From GCA-2746605 sp963710615 (GTDB lineage: Bacteria > Bacteroidota > Ignavibacteria > Ignavibacteriales > Melioribacteraceae): 64,000 nt of DNA. Of this stretch, positions 9,245 to 19,111 are shown piece after piece. Position 1 is the stretch's first letter, and the number at the start of each line of letters is the position of its first letter. The translations under genes were made by a program, and so were the position numbers. The stretch is taken from assembly GCA_963710615.1 (NCBI GenBank), contig CAVQBF010000005.1, forward strand, positions 62,001 through 126,000, in the 5' to 3' direction. The notes under the pieces were generated by a model. The model saw only the letters and a list, made by a program, of their open reading frames with translations. It made no database searches and had not been told where the DNA came from.

Positions 9245-9271
9245 AGTCTAATAATCGAGGGGTCGAATAGG

Positions 9272-10354
9272 ATGAAAAAAGTTATATGGATTATTACAGC
9301 CGTTCTAATAATATTTACAACTAATTTAGCTCAGGAAGAATCAAAAGGTAAAATAGATGGTTACATGTTTGGCGACTACTTTTATAATATAGCACGTGAT
9401 AAGGATTTCTCTACAATATCAAATAGTGTAGAAAACGGAGAACAAGATTTTAATGGTTTTCAGTTTAGACGAATTTACTTTGGTTATGACTATTCTATTA
9501 ATGAGAAGTTTAGTACAAGATTTAGAGTCGAAGCTGACCAAAAAGAAAATACTAGCGGTGGTAAAATAGGTCTTTTTGTAAAAGATGCGTTTCTAAAATG
9601 GAAAGATGTTATCAAAGGCTCAGATTTAATAATTGGTTTATCTCCTACACCAGCATTTGGTGTGTCTGAATCATATTGGGGTTATAGATCTCTCGAAAAA
9701 ACAATTATGGATCTTAGAAAAGTTGTTTCTTCAAGGGATTTTGGGCTTGCTGCTAAAGGAAAAATCAATGAAGCCGGTACTATAAAATACTGGTTAATGG
9801 CCGGCAACGGAGAAGGAAATAAACCGGAGAACAATAATCAAAAATCTTTTTACGCTCATATTGCTCTGGAACCGATAGATGATCTTACATTTACATTGTA
9901 TGGTCAATATAGTGCTGAGGAAGATATTACTGTAGCTGCATCTCCAAAAAAACTGAGTAATAACATTATGAGTACAGCTTTATTTGCTGGTTACAGACAA
10001 AATGGTAAATTTAGCTTTGGCTTGGAAGGTTTTTACACAACACAGCAAAATGAATTGATTGGAACTAGCAGCGCAGAAGATAAGACATCATTTGGATTAT
10101 CGGTCTTTGGCTCGGCTGATTTGTCTGAAAAATTTTCTTTGGTTGGCAGATATGATTATTTTGATCCAACTAGTAATTCCGGATATGAGGGTGATGTAAG
10201 AAATTATATGCTTGCAGCACTGAATTACAAAGCTGATTCTAAAGTCTGGATAATGCCAAATTTAGTTATGGAAACATATGAAAATTTACCCAATGGTGTA
10301 GAATTTGATTCTGCAATTACTGGCAGAATCACATTTTTTTATAAATTTAACTAG
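9272..10354 (+). CDS. outer-membrane porin within the pst operon (phosphate-selective porin-like)
   Basis: 360 residues with signal peptide MKKVIWIITAVLIIFTTNLAQ and a body of amphipathic beta strands ending YKFN with an aromatic at the C-terminal strand, typical of outer-membrane barrels. The start of the mature part (GKIDGYMFGDYFYNIARD, then FQFRRIYFGYDYSI) resembles OprO/OprP-type porins. It lies between pstS and pstC, on the same strand, which suggests it brings phosphate across the outer membrane for the Pst system. Ion selectivity is inference from position. AGGGG-like sequence lies upstream of the ATG. Confidence 0.75.
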   Translation: MKKVIWIITAVLIIFTTNLAQEESKGKIDGYMFGDYFYNIARDKDFSTISNSVENGEQDFNGFQFRRIYFGYDYSINEKFSTRFRVEADQKENTSGGKIGLFVKDAFLKWKDVIKGSDLIIGLSPTPAFGVSESYWGYRSLEKTIMDLRKVVSSRDFGLAAKGKINEAGTIKYWLMAGNGEGNKPENNNQKSFYAHIALEPIDDLTFTLYGQYSAEEDITVAASPKKLSNNIMSTALFAGYRQNGKFSFGLEGFYTTQQNELIGTSSAEDKTSFGLSVFGSADLSEKFSLVGRYDYFDPTSNSGYEGDVRNYMLAALNYKADSKVWIMPNLVMETYENLPNGVEFDSAITGRITFFYKFN

Positions 10355-10404
10355 TTGAAAGATTTTCTTACTATTTTTTAGAATTGGAATAAATTTAATA
10401 CACC

Positions 10405-11371
10405 TTGGAAAAAATAGAAAAAAATATATCTCTCTACGGAAAAAAAATTTCCTTAGGTACAAGAGTGAAAGAAAAAATAATTGAGTATTTCTTTGCTATT
10501 AATGGTGCAGTTGCATTAATTTTTATTAGTCCTCATTTTCATTTTTCTTTTTAAAGAAGGAATTCAAGCTCTTAATAATGTTGGGCTTATGGATTTTATC
10601 TATCTTGATCAAGTGCAAGCTGATGGCACAACAATCAAGGTTTTTGAATGGTATCCTACTTCCAGCGAGGCAAGGTACTCTTTGATTCCTTTGATTGTTG
10701 GTACTTTAATGACTGCTATTCCTTCTACAATATTCTCAACTGTCTTAGGTGTAGCTGCCGGTGTTTATTTATCTGAAGTTGCCAGACCCGGTGCTAGAGA
10801 ATTCTTAAAGCCATTGATTGAATTATTCGCAAGTATTCCAACAGTTGTTTTAGGTTTTTTAATGCTCGTTGTTGGCGCTAGTTTTTTTAACGATCTTTTT
10901 GAACCTGCAAATAGATTAAATGCTTTTATTGCTTCACTTGGTTTATCTTTTGTTATCATTCCAATAATAGCATCAATGACAGAAGACGCTCTTCGATCGA
11001 TACCTAACGATTTAAGGATGGCGGCTTATGGATTGGGTTCAACTAAATGGCAGACTATAAGCCGTGTAATTTTACCTGCTGCTTTCAGTGGTGTTTCAGC
11101 AAGTATCATACTTGGATTTGGGCGTGCAATCGGTGAAACAATGATTGTACTGATGGCATCGGGTAACGCCGCAAATATTACAATGGATATCTTTTTAAGT
11201 GTTAGAACAATGACTGCCACTATTGCGGCAGAAATGGGTGAAGTATCACAAGGCTCCGATCATTATTATGCTTTATTTTTTATAGGAATTATATTATTCA
11301 CCATAACTTTCTTTCTGAATTTATTAGCAGAAATTATTGTTAACAAAATGAGAAAGAAAAATGTTTTTTAA
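10405..11371 (+). pseudogene. pstC: phosphate ABC transporter permease PstC (frameshift near N-terminus)
   Basis: The main frame (10589-11371, 260 residues) holds the permease core with the EAA-type loop (MAAYGLGSTKWQTISRVILP) and GFGRAIGETMIVL, typical PstC. A proper N-terminus (LEKIEKNISLYGKKISLG, then the first membrane helix) is present upstream in another frame from a TTG at 10405. An extra C at about 10531 shifts it; removing it joins the helix to LIFIFLFKEGIQALNN. So the gene is probably whole in the organism. PstC pairs with PstA to form the inner-membrane channel for phosphate. pstA starts 6 nt after the stop. Confidence 0.88.
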
Positions 11372-11377
11372 TAGATT

Positions 11378-12328
11378 ATGATAGAAGTTAAGAAAAAAAG
11401 AAAAGACATAAGCGGAAAAGTTTTTATTGGGTCAACCAAAATAATATTTTTCTTTCTTGTGTTCATTTTATTCATGATCCTGGGTAAAATATTTATTGAA
11501 GGAATGGGTGTAATTTCCTTTGAATTTATTTTTGATGAACCTAGAAACAATATGACCGAAGGAGGCATTTGGCCTGCAATTTTTGGTACTTTAGCCGTTA
11601 CTTCAATAATGGTTCTACTTGCTGTTCCGGTTGGAGTTTTTGCCGCTATTTACCTTAATCAATATGCTAAGGATACTTTTTTAACCAGAATTATTAGAAC
11701 TGCAGTAAATAATTTAGCTGGGGTTCCATCGATTGTATTTGGATTATTTGGTTTAGGTTTTTTCATTCTTTTTGTAGGCCGAGGAATTGATGATATTCTA
11801 GAGACTGGTTTGTTATGGGGACAGCCTTGCCTGCTCTGGGCATCGGCAACCTTAGGTGTACTTGTACTTCCAATTGTAATTGTATCAACCTTGGAAGCTT
11901 TAACTGCAGTGCCTAAAAGTCACATTGATGCATCGCTCGGTTTAGGTGCAACTAAATGGCAGACAATTAAAAAAGTTGTACTTCCACAAGCAAGACCCGG
12001 AATTTTAACAGGAACAATTTTAGCTATAAGTCGTGGTGTAGGGGAAACTGCACCAATTCTATTTTTAGGGGCAGCATTTTTTCTGCCAAATTTACCGGTT
12101 GTGGATTTATGTATAGGTAATTACTGTATTCCAATGATAAATCCTGCAGAACAATTTATGTATTTAGCTTATCACATATTTATACTTGCAACTCAATCAG
12201 CAAATCCAACGTTGACATTACCACTCCAGTATGGTTCAACTTTAGTCTTAATCGGTATTACTTTTTTACTGAATATTACAGCAATTTATCTGAGATATAG
12301 ATATAGAAAAGCTTTGGGAAAAATTTAA
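11378..12328 (+). CDS. pstA: phosphate ABC transporter permease PstA
   Basis: 316 residues with about six membrane helices; first helix at about 25-45, EAA-type loop SLGLGATKWQTIKKVVLPQA around residue 187, followed by GILTGTILAISRGVGETAPILF, the PstA/PstC permease signature. Forms the membrane pore with PstC and is energised by PstB. Intact and of usual length; close spacing on both sides shows it is part of the pst operon. Confidence 0.95.
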   Translation: MIEVKKKRKDISGKVFIGSTKIIFFFLVFILFMILGKIFIEGMGVISFEFIFDEPRNNMTEGGIWPAIFGTLAVTSIMVLLAVPVGVFAAIYLNQYAKDTFLTRIIRTAVNNLAGVPSIVFGLFGLGFFILFVGRGIDDILETGLLWGQPCLLWASATLGVLVLPIVIVSTLEALTAVPKSHIDASLGLGATKWQTIKKVVLPQARPGILTGTILAISRGVGETAPILFLGAAFFLPNLPVVDLCIGNYCIPMINPAEQFMYLAYHIFILATQSANPTLTLPLQYGSTLVLIGITFLLNITAIYLRYRYRKALGKI

Positions 12329-12344
12329 ATAGTGAAGATTAATA

Positions 12345-13103
12345 ATGAAGAACACTAAAATATTAACGGAAAATTTGAGTCTCTTTTATGGTGCAAATCA
12401 GGCACTGAAAGATATCTCAATGAAAATTCCGGAAAAACAAGTAACTGCTTTTATAGGTCCATCCGGTTGTGGTAAATCGACTTATCTTCGCGTAATTAAC
12501 AGAATGAATGATTTAATTCCAAATGTTAGGATAGAAGGGAAAGTTCTTGTTGACGATATTGACATTTACTCGAAAGATCTTGATGTTGTAAATCTTAGAA
12601 AACAAATTGGAATGGTTTTTCAAAAATCTAATTTATTCCCTAAAACTATTTATGAAAATATAATTTACGGTCCGAATATAAATGGAATTAAGGATAAAAC
12701 TGTACTTCAAGAAATTTTAGAGACTTCTCTTAAGCAGTCAGCAATTTGGGATGAAGTTAAAGACAGACTTCATGAATCTGCTTTAAGTTTGTCTGGCGGT
12801 CAGCAGCAGAGATTGTGTATAGCTCGTGCTCTGGCGGTCAAACCGGATATTATCCTTATGGATGAACCAGCAAGTGCACTTGATCCACTCTCAACTGCTA
12901 AAATTGAGGAATTAATTCACGAGCTAAAAAAAGATTATACAATAGTCATTGTTACTCATAATATGCAGCAAGCTGCTAGAGTTAGTGACAGAACTGCTTT
13001 CTTTTATTTAGGTAAACTAATTGAATATGACACCACATCTAAAATATTTACAAATCCAACCATTAAACAAACAGAAGATTATATTACTGGCAGATTTGGT
13101 TAA
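12345..13103 (+). CDS. pstB: phosphate ABC transporter ATP-binding protein PstB
   Basis: 252 residues. Walker A GPSGCGKST (about 38-46), signature LSGGQQQR, Walker B IILMDEPASALDP and switch His in VIVTHNMQQAARVSD. The Asn-Arg-Met-Asn-Asp stretch after Walker A (RVINRMNDLIPN) is typical of PstB rather than other ABC ATPases. It hydrolyses ATP to drive phosphate import. Complete and normally placed between pstA and phoU. Confidence 0.97.
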   Translation: MKNTKILTENLSLFYGANQALKDISMKIPEKQVTAFIGPSGCGKSTYLRVINRMNDLIPNVRIEGKVLVDDIDIYSKDLDVVNLRKQIGMVFQKSNLFPKTIYENIIYGPNINGIKDKTVLQEILETSLKQSAIWDEVKDRLHESALSLSGGQQQRLCIARALAVKPDIILMDEPASALDPLSTAKIEELIHELKKDYTIVIVTHNMQQAARVSDRTAFFYLGKLIEYDTTSKIFTNPTIKQTEDYITGRFG

Positions 13104-13126
13104 TAAAACTAAGTAGGAAAGATAAA

Positions 13127-13825
13127 ATGGAAAGACAATTTGAAATACACTTAGGAAAACTAAGATCAAGAATTATTAAAATGTCTAGTTTGGTAGAAGA
13201 ACAGCTTGAATTTGCATTAAAATCTATCGATGAAGAAAATGAACAGTTAGCTGAACTGGTTAGAGAGAGGGAAGATAATGTTAATAAGCTGGATAGAAAA
13301 ATTGAAAAAACTTGTCAAAAAATAATTGCGCTTAGTCAGCCTGTTGCGATGGATTTACGATTAGTAATTTCCGCATTAACGATAAATACTAATCTTGAAA
13401 GAGTAGGTGATTTAGCAGAAAATATTGCAAGAAATTACCTGAAGATTAAAAATAAGCCTGTTTTTATCACCGAAACTAAATATTTTGAAATGTCTAAAAT
13501 TGTAAAAGAGATGATAAAAGATGCAATTGACTCTTTCAATAATAATGATCCAAAATTGGCTAAAAAAGTAATTGAATCTGATAATCATTTGGATGAACTT
13601 TTTGCAGAAAATAGAAACTTATTGATAAACCTAATGAAAGCAGATCCTTTAAAAATTGATGAAGCATTGACTTTATTAGAAATCTCAAGACACATTGAAA
13701 GAATTGGGGATCATGCAACAAATATTGCAGAGGATGTTTACTTTATTGTAGAAGCTCAGCTAATTAAGCATAAATATGATAAGTTTATCTATTCCGAAAT
13801 TGAAGAAGAAGATGATTCTGAGTAA
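13127..13825 (+). CDS. phoU: phosphate signalling protein PhoU
   Basis: 232 residues forming two PhoU three-helix repeats; each repeat shows the metal-binding E(R)xGD pattern (TNLERVGDLAENIARNY about residue 88, RHIERIGDHATNIAEDV about residue 190). PhoU links Pst transporter state to PhoR and keeps the Pho regulon off when phosphate is plentiful. An AGGAAAG ribosome-binding site precedes the ATG. It closes the pst operon; the C-terminus is acidic. Confidence 0.96.
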   Translation: MERQFEIHLGKLRSRIIKMSSLVEEQLEFALKSIDEENEQLAELVREREDNVNKLDRKIEKTCQKIIALSQPVAMDLRLVISALTINTNLERVGDLAENIARNYLKIKNKPVFITETKYFEMSKIVKEMIKDAIDSFNNNDPKLAKKVIESDNHLDELFAENRNLLINLMKADPLKIDEALTLLEISRHIERIGDHATNIAEDVYFIVEAQLIKHKYDKFIYSEIEEEDDSE

Positions 13826-13889
13826 AATTTATTACTATTAAAAATCTCATTAAGCAAATAAATCAAATTATATAATTAAATAAAATAAT

Positions 13890-13918
13890 TTGACAATTTT
13901 TAGTCATTTCCGTATTTT
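13890..13918 (+). promoter_or_regulatory. putative sigma-70-type promoter for rplU-rpmA
   Basis: TTGACA at 13890-13895 is separated by exactly 17 bp from TATTTT at 13913-13918, 33 bp before the rplU ATG, in the 125-bp gap after phoU. The -35 is a perfect consensus. Bacteroidota primary sigma factors prefer somewhat different boxes, so this is a prediction from spacing and consensus only. Confidence 0.5.
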
Positions 13919-13950
13919 TCTAAGTCTAATCAAGATTCAATGGAGAAAAA

Positions 13951-14325
13951 ATGTACGCAGTTGTTGATATAGCCGGACAACAAGTAAAAGTTGAAGAGAA
14001 AGCGACCTATTACGTTCCGAAATTAAAAGAAGATGTTAATAAATCTGTAACTTTTGATAACGTATTATTGTATTCAGATGATAAAACAACTACAGTTGGA
14101 ACTCCATCTGTTAAAGGTGCAACAGTAAAAGCAAAAGTTTTAGAACACTTAAAAGATGACAAAGTTATTGTTTTCAAAAAGAAAAGAAGAAAATCATATA
14201 AAGTTAAAAATGGTCACAGACAACAAATTTCTAAAATAGAAGTTACCAAAATTAGCATGACTAAATCTTCACCTAAAGCTAAAGCTGAAAAAGTTGAAGA
14301 TGCTAAAGTAGAGGAGAGTAAATAA
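13951..14325 (+). CDS. rplU: 50S ribosomal protein L21
   Basis: 124 residues; starts MYAVVDIAGQQVKVEEKATYYVPKL and contains the L21 signature IVFKKKRRKSYKVKNGHRQ near residue 72. The last ~20 residues are an Ala/Lys/Glu-rich tail (SPKAKAEKVEDAKVEE) beyond the usual 103-residue length, common in this phylum. Binds 23S rRNA in the large subunit. The stop overlaps the rpmA start by one base (TAATG). Confidence 0.97.
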   Translation: MYAVVDIAGQQVKVEEKATYYVPKLKEDVNKSVTFDNVLLYSDDKTTTVGTPSVKGATVKAKVLEHLKDDKVIVFKKKRRKSYKVKNGHRQQISKIEVTKISMTKSSPKAKAEKVEDAKVEESK

Positions 14326-14585
14326 TGGCTCATAAAAAAGGACAAGGTTCATCCCGAAACGGTAGAGATAGTAATCCTCAATATCTTGGTGTTAAAAAAT
14401 TTGGCGGTGAAAAAGTTTTAGCAGGTAATATTATTGTAAGACAGCGCGGAACAAAGTTTCATCCCGGTGCAAATGTTAAAAAGGGAAATGACGATACTCT
14501 TTTTGCTGTTGCCGATGGTTTTGTAAAATTTGAAAAAAAGAGAAATAATAGAAAATTTGTTAATGTTTATGAAACATTAAATTAA
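14325..14585 (+). CDS. rpmA: 50S ribosomal protein L27
   Basis: 86 residues starting MAHKKGQGSSRNGRDSNPQYLGVK with GNIIVRQRGTKFHPG, both diagnostic of L27, whose N-terminus reaches the peptidyl-transferase centre. No Firmicutes-type cleavable N-terminal extension. GAGGAG inside the end of rplU serves as ribosome-binding site, so translation of the two proteins is coupled. Confidence 0.98.
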   Translation: MAHKKGQGSSRNGRDSNPQYLGVKKFGGEKVLAGNIIVRQRGTKFHPGANVKKGNDDTLFAVADGFVKFEKKRNNRKFVNVYETLN

Positions 14586-14611
14586 TCTATCAATTTTTAT
14601 TTTGAACCAGT

Positions 14612-14646
14612 AAGCCCAACTTTTTAATAAGTTGGGCTTTTTTTTA
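14612..14646 (+). terminator. intrinsic terminator after rpmA
   Basis: A 9-bp perfect stem AAGCCCAAC / GTTGGGCTT with a 10-nt AT loop is followed by a run of T, 27 nt after the rpmA stop. Classic rho-independent terminator for the rplU-rpmA transcript; the opposite strand lacks a matching T-run. Confidence 0.9.
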
Positions 14647-14659
14647 TTCAATAACTTAA

Positions 14660-15400
14660 TCAAAACTGAAATTCAATTCCTAATGCAGCATAATTAATTA
14701 ACGAAAAAGTATAAACTTCATCATTATCAGCTCCACCCTCTAAAATTCGATAACCTAATTTTACTCTAAAGTTTTCTGATTGATTGTAAGTAAACGCTGC
14801 TAGAACATCTTCTGCTCTACCCTGCGGAGCAGCCAAAGCATCTCCTGCCAATAGAATTCCAAATTGATTGTTTAGTTTTAAGAATGCTCTAAAGTTAATT
14901 AATGGAACAAATCCAAAATCATCTTTTATTGCTTCTTTTGCACCACTTTTTAGTCCAATTTCAGCATCTCTAATTTTTGCAGTTAATCCAATCCCAAATT
15001 CAAAGGAGTCACCTTTATAAATTTTATACCGGTATGTAAATCGATAAGAGTTGAAAGTATATGTTCCCTCAATATTTTCATTGGGAGAAAAATTTAAATC
15101 TCTGAATATCACATTTTTATCAAAATTCCCTTTAGCATTAATTGTTAGAGGGGCAAAGAGGAGAGAAAAGGTATGTCTATCTTCAAGAGTATAGTTTAAT
15201 CTTAAACGATAATAAAATTCATCATCAGATTTAAGTTCTTCTGAGAAAGAAAATTTGGTGCCGTTATCACCGGGAATTCTTGCATCATTGTATCCACTTA
15301 TTGCTAAACCACCTTCAATATCAATTCCCAATTGAGCAAATAGAGTGCTCGAAATAACAAAGGTAAAAAAGAGGGAGCGAACAAGTAATAATTTTTTCAT
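14660..15400 (-). CDS. hypothetical outer-membrane beta-barrel protein
   Basis: 246 residues with a signal peptide ending FVISSTLFAQ near residue 22. The rest alternates polar and aromatic residues in strand-length blocks (YYRLRLNYTLEDRHTFSLLF, FRFTYRY-type segments) and ends in ALGIEFQF, the aromatic-terminated last strand expected of a barrel recognised by the BAM complex. I do not recognise a specific family; it resembles small OmpW/OmpA-like barrels in size only. Single gene, convergent with rpmA, with the terminator at 14612 between them. Confidence 0.65.
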   Translation of the reverse strand: MKKLLLVRSLFFTFVISSTLFAQLGIDIEGGLAISGYNDARIPGDNGTKFSFSEELKSDDEFYYRLRLNYTLEDRHTFSLLFAPLTINAKGNFDKNVIFRDLNFSPNENIEGTYTFNSYRFTYRYKIYKGDSFEFGIGLTAKIRDAEIGLKSGAKEAIKDDFGFVPLINFRAFLKLNNQFGILLAGDALAAPQGRAEDVLAAFTYNQSENFRVKLGYRILEGGADNDEVYTFSLINYAALGIEFQF

Positions 15401-15488
15401 CTTTAATCCTCCATTGCATTTATGAACATATCCGTATTAGAAATTATCTTACATAATGCCAGAACATATTTAATCTTAAAGATAAAAA

Positions 15489-15514
15489 CCCAACCTAGTT
15501 AAAAGTTGGGCTTT
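15489..15514 (-). terminator. terminator downstream of mdh
   Basis: Stem CCCAAC / GTTGGG (6 bp) with a 10-nt loop, followed on the minus strand by TTTTT. It sits just past the mdh stop on the minus strand. The plus strand also has a short T-run, so it may work in both directions. The stem sequence resembles the rpmA terminator. Confidence 0.6.
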
Positions 15515-15534
15515 TATAGAATACGATTATAAAA

Positions 15535-16507
15535 TTAAAATCCTAATCTTCCCATATCAGCAACAAGATTTGTAACTGCATTTACAGAATGATCAAAGGC
15601 AGCTTGTTCTTCGTCATTTCAGTGTTACTTCAAGTATTTTTTCACATCCGTTTTCACCTAAAACTGCTGGAACACCAACATAATATCCTTTCACTCCATA
15701 TTCACCATCCAAGAATACACATGAGGCCAAAACTCTTTTTTGATCACCAAGTATAGCTTCAGCCATTGCAATTGCCGCAGCAGCTGGTGAATAAAAAGCT
15801 GAACCAGTCTTTAAGTAAGCCGACAACTTCTCCTCCTGCTTTCTTAGTTCTGGTAACCATTGCATCCATAACTTCTTTAGCTTTTGCAGCATCACCGTAT
15901 TTTCTTTCTAATAACTCCATTACTGGAACACCGTTAACATTTGCATATCTTACCAATGGAACCATTGTATCTCCGTGACCGCCAAGAACCATAGCATTAA
16001 TGTCTTTTACTGAAACTCCTAGTTCCCAAGCAATAAAAGATGAGAAACGTGAAGAATCTAAGAACTCCTGCTTGACCAATTACTTTATTGATGAGGCATT
16101 CCTGTAACTTTTTGGAATAAGAGTAACCATTGCATCTAAAGGATTGGAGATAATTATTACAATTGAGTTTGGAGCAAATTCTTTAACACCTTCAGCAACA
16201 CTTTTCATAATTTTTGCATTTGTAGTTAACAGATCGTCTCTGCTCATTCCTGGTTTTCGTGGTAAACCTGCAGTTACAATTACTAAATCGGAGCCGGCAA
16301 TATCTTTGTATTCATTAGTTCCTTTCAGTTCTACATCAAATCCATCAATTCTAGATGCTTCTGCAATATCTAAAGTTTTACCTTGCGGCATGTCTTCAAC
16401 AATATCGAATAGAACTACATCAGCTAAGTTCTCGCAATCCAATTAATTGAGCTAAAACTCCACCTATTTGTCCACCGCCAATTAAAGCAATTTTTTTCTC
16501 TTGCCAT
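15535..16507 (-). pseudogene. mdh: malate dehydrogenase, broken by several frameshifts
   Basis: From an ATG at 16507 the N-terminus reads MARE then KIALIGGGQIGGVLAQLIG, a Rossmann fold. Pieces in different frames continue as LADVVLFDIVEDMPQGKTLD, VIVTAGLPRKPGMSRDDLL, VIISNPLDAMV, AGVLDSSRFSSFIAWELG, LGGHGDTMVPLVRY (catalytic His in GGHGD) and GVPAVLGENGCEKILEV, ending in GRLGF at 15535. This is LDH-like malate dehydrogenase, interconverting malate and oxaloacetate in the TCA cycle. I place shifts near 16430, 16085-16110, 15830 and 15615. Every catalytic segment survives, arguing for sequence errors rather than an old pseudogene. Confidence 0.88.
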
Positions 16508-16657
16508 CTTGAGTCTCCTAATTTTATTAGTTAATAAATAATTTATAAGCTAAAATATAGTAACCCAAATATAATAAAATGTAGAATGTATTAGTAACTA
16601 AGACAGTAAATAGAATATTATCTATTAAATGTTAAAATTAGTTCTGTTGAATTTTCC

Positions 16658-17026
16658 CTAAAAATTATACTTAAGATCATCAACTAGAGATCTCATTATA
16701 TGAATGCCTCTGCCGCTGCCTCGCAAAATATTTTCAGGTTTTGTAGGATCAGGGACAGCCTCAGGATCAAATCCTTCGCCCTCATCTTGAAATGAGATTG
16801 TGATTTTTTCTTCACTGACTGAAATTTTAATTGTAACATCTTTATTGATATCACATTTATTACCGTGAAGAATACTGTTAGCCGAGGCTTCGGCAACAGC
16901 TAGTTCCATATTGTTTTGTTTTTCTTCAGTGAATTCTATTTCACTAAGAGTGTCGAGAATATAATCTTCTATCTCTGGCAGTAATTCCGGATTACTAGGA
17001 TATTTTTTTTTATATATTTTTGTCAA
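16658..17026 (-). CDS. anti-sigma factor-like serine kinase ATPase (RsbW/SpoIIAB type)
   Basis: 122 residues, a stand-alone HATPase domain: N-box ELAVAEASANSILHGN (about 41-56), G1 FQDEGEGFDP, and G2 RGSGRGIHIMRSLVDDL. This matches the RsbW/SpoIIAB GHKL family, which bind sigma factors or phosphorylate STAS-domain antagonists. No STAS partner, PP2C phosphatase or sigma factor is next to it in the window. The start is a TTG. It lies between the broken mdh and a large outer-membrane protein gene, all on the minus strand. Confidence 0.82.
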   Translation of the reverse strand: MTKIYKKKYPSNPELLPEIEDYILDTLSEIEFTEEKQNNMELAVAEASANSILHGNKCDINKDVTIKISVSEEKITISFQDEGEGFDPEAVPDPTKPENILRGSGRGIHIMRSLVDDLKYNF

Positions 17027-17100
17027 TACTATTCTCTACTAATTTTTATTGAATCGACTATTAAAATAAAGTTAGTTTTAATTCATTGCAAGTTTTCAAG

Positions 17101-19007
17101 TCACAATTTCCAATTTACTGAAAGTGTAAGATTTGCTACTTCTCTCTTCTGATCTTTTTCATTTTTAATAAACTCATACCAGCCGTAAAGCTGTAATGTT
17201 AAATTAGGCATAATTAAGTTAAAGTTTGTTATGGGTCCAATGCTTGAATATTCATTTGATAAAAATTTCAAATTGTTAGTATTATAGCCAAAAGTTTGAA
17301 GATTAAAATAACGAAGACCAATACCCATTTTAATAAAATCAGTTTTAATCTTTAATATTGGCTCTAAATAATACTCAGCTAAGAATCTATCAGGATCTAT
17401 TCGCAAAACTTTTCCAGTCAAAATCACCTTGTTCGGAAAGTTTTACATAACCAGTAAAATCGATATACACATTATTATATAAATTAAATGAGGTTGAGTC
17501 CTTTGCACTAAATTGTCTGAATGAAAAACTTCTAGAATTAGGAGTTATATCTTCGAAATCATAAGATGTATAATTAGCACTTACTTCAAAGATATTTCTA
17601 GAATATAATCTTGAACTGGAAAACTCACCTCCAGAAGACAATTTTATAATTCTACGAATATTATTATTGGAACTTCTTTCGGCAAAAACATAGACTATAT
17701 GATTGTAGCTCCCCTCTAAGTTTGCAAAAAGATTAAATAAATGATTAAAAGTTCTGTTGTAAGATAGTCTTACAATTGAGAGCAATTCATCACGATCATC
17801 AAAGTTTTCTTCACTTGGTGTATTGTAAACAAGTTTTCTGTGTAAAATTGAAAATGAAATGTTATCCTTTCTTGTTAGAAAATAGTTGCCTAGTACAGAA
17901 ATAGTAGTGTATTCAGCAGTATTGTTCTTCTTCTTTTCTAACTCCGATCTTTGCTGGAATAAAATTGGATTTGCTTTATCTAGATTTTTTGCTGAATGTT
18001 TCTCTTCTCGTTCGCTATAATCTACTCTCAATTTACCGAAGAATGTCTCACTTCTATATTCTGTGGTTCCGGAAAGATCAATTCTGAACTCCTCAATTTT
18101 TGTATCAAAACTTGAAAGGCCGATATTTGACAAATTTTTGTATTTAGTCTCTCTATCAATATCTCTAAATGAAAGTCTGCCGCTTAAATCAAAATGAATG
18201 TCTGAAGTAAATCTTGAGTTGTAAATTCTTTCTTCAAAATAATATTTTTTCTCTGTCCTACTTTGGATATTTCTGGAAATATTAAACATTTGAGCTGTTA
18301 ATGAATCAGTATCAAAATAGAAATCTTTTCGTGTATTGGAATAATCTGCTTCAATTAAATTTGTTATCGAAAAATCCAAGTCATTTTTCACTCTAACCGA
18401 AGCAATTTGATACGAATTCTTTCTAGGTGAAATATTTTCATTTTGCAATTTTAAATTAGAAGATATTTGAAAATCATTTAAATTATATCTGTCGAGTGTG
18501 ATATTACCGCCGTAAATAGCACCTCGGTCATCTTCATTAACTTGTTTATTAATTGAATAACCACCGTAAGGTGTAATGCTTAATTGATCAATTGGAGAAA
18601 TTTTAGTGAATAAAGTTGAATAAATATTTGAAGCTTCATTAATTGCAATTTTTCTATCGTTAGAGTAAATACTATTTTGCGTAAGAATTCCAAACTTAAG
18701 AAGCGGTGAATATTTATATTCACCAATTATTGAAACAGCTTGCTCATCTTTAATGTTTTTATTAGTAGCAGCAACTAGCGAGGAAAAATAATTTTCATCA
18801 ATACCAAAGAAAAAAGAATTGGAACTGTAAGAATATCCAAGATTGGATCTTAAATTGTATGTGTTAAGTCTTTTTTCAAGTGAAGTTCGAAAACAAATTT
18901 GTAAGGTATTTTGAATGCGAAAAATTTAAACTATCCTTAATAGATTGAGAATGGATTGTCGTAATTAAAAAACAATAAAGTAAAATTATTTTATATCCGG
19001 AATTCAC
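17101..19007 (-). pseudogene. large outer-membrane beta-barrel-like protein, at least two frameshifts
   Basis: From a GTG at 19007 the protein starts MNSGYKIILLYCFLITTIHS, a signal peptide, then continues after a shift near 18900 through one long frame to 17390 and after a second shift near 17410 to the stop at 17101. About 630 residues in all, dominated by Ser/Asn/Tyr-rich amphipathic strands (SSNSFFFGIDENYFSSL, SFSILHRKLVYNTPSEEN) and ending LTLSVNWKL, typical of an outer-membrane barrel. I recognise no named family. The largest intact part is 17390-18448 (352 residues). Function unknown. Confidence 0.6.
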
Positions 19008-19111
19008 AAATTGGCATCTTTGATAGTGAGATTACAATCAAAAAAAACTAAAACTTTATATAGCTAACATTAACAAATTATTTTTTATAAAGGTCAGATA
19101 TAATTACACAT

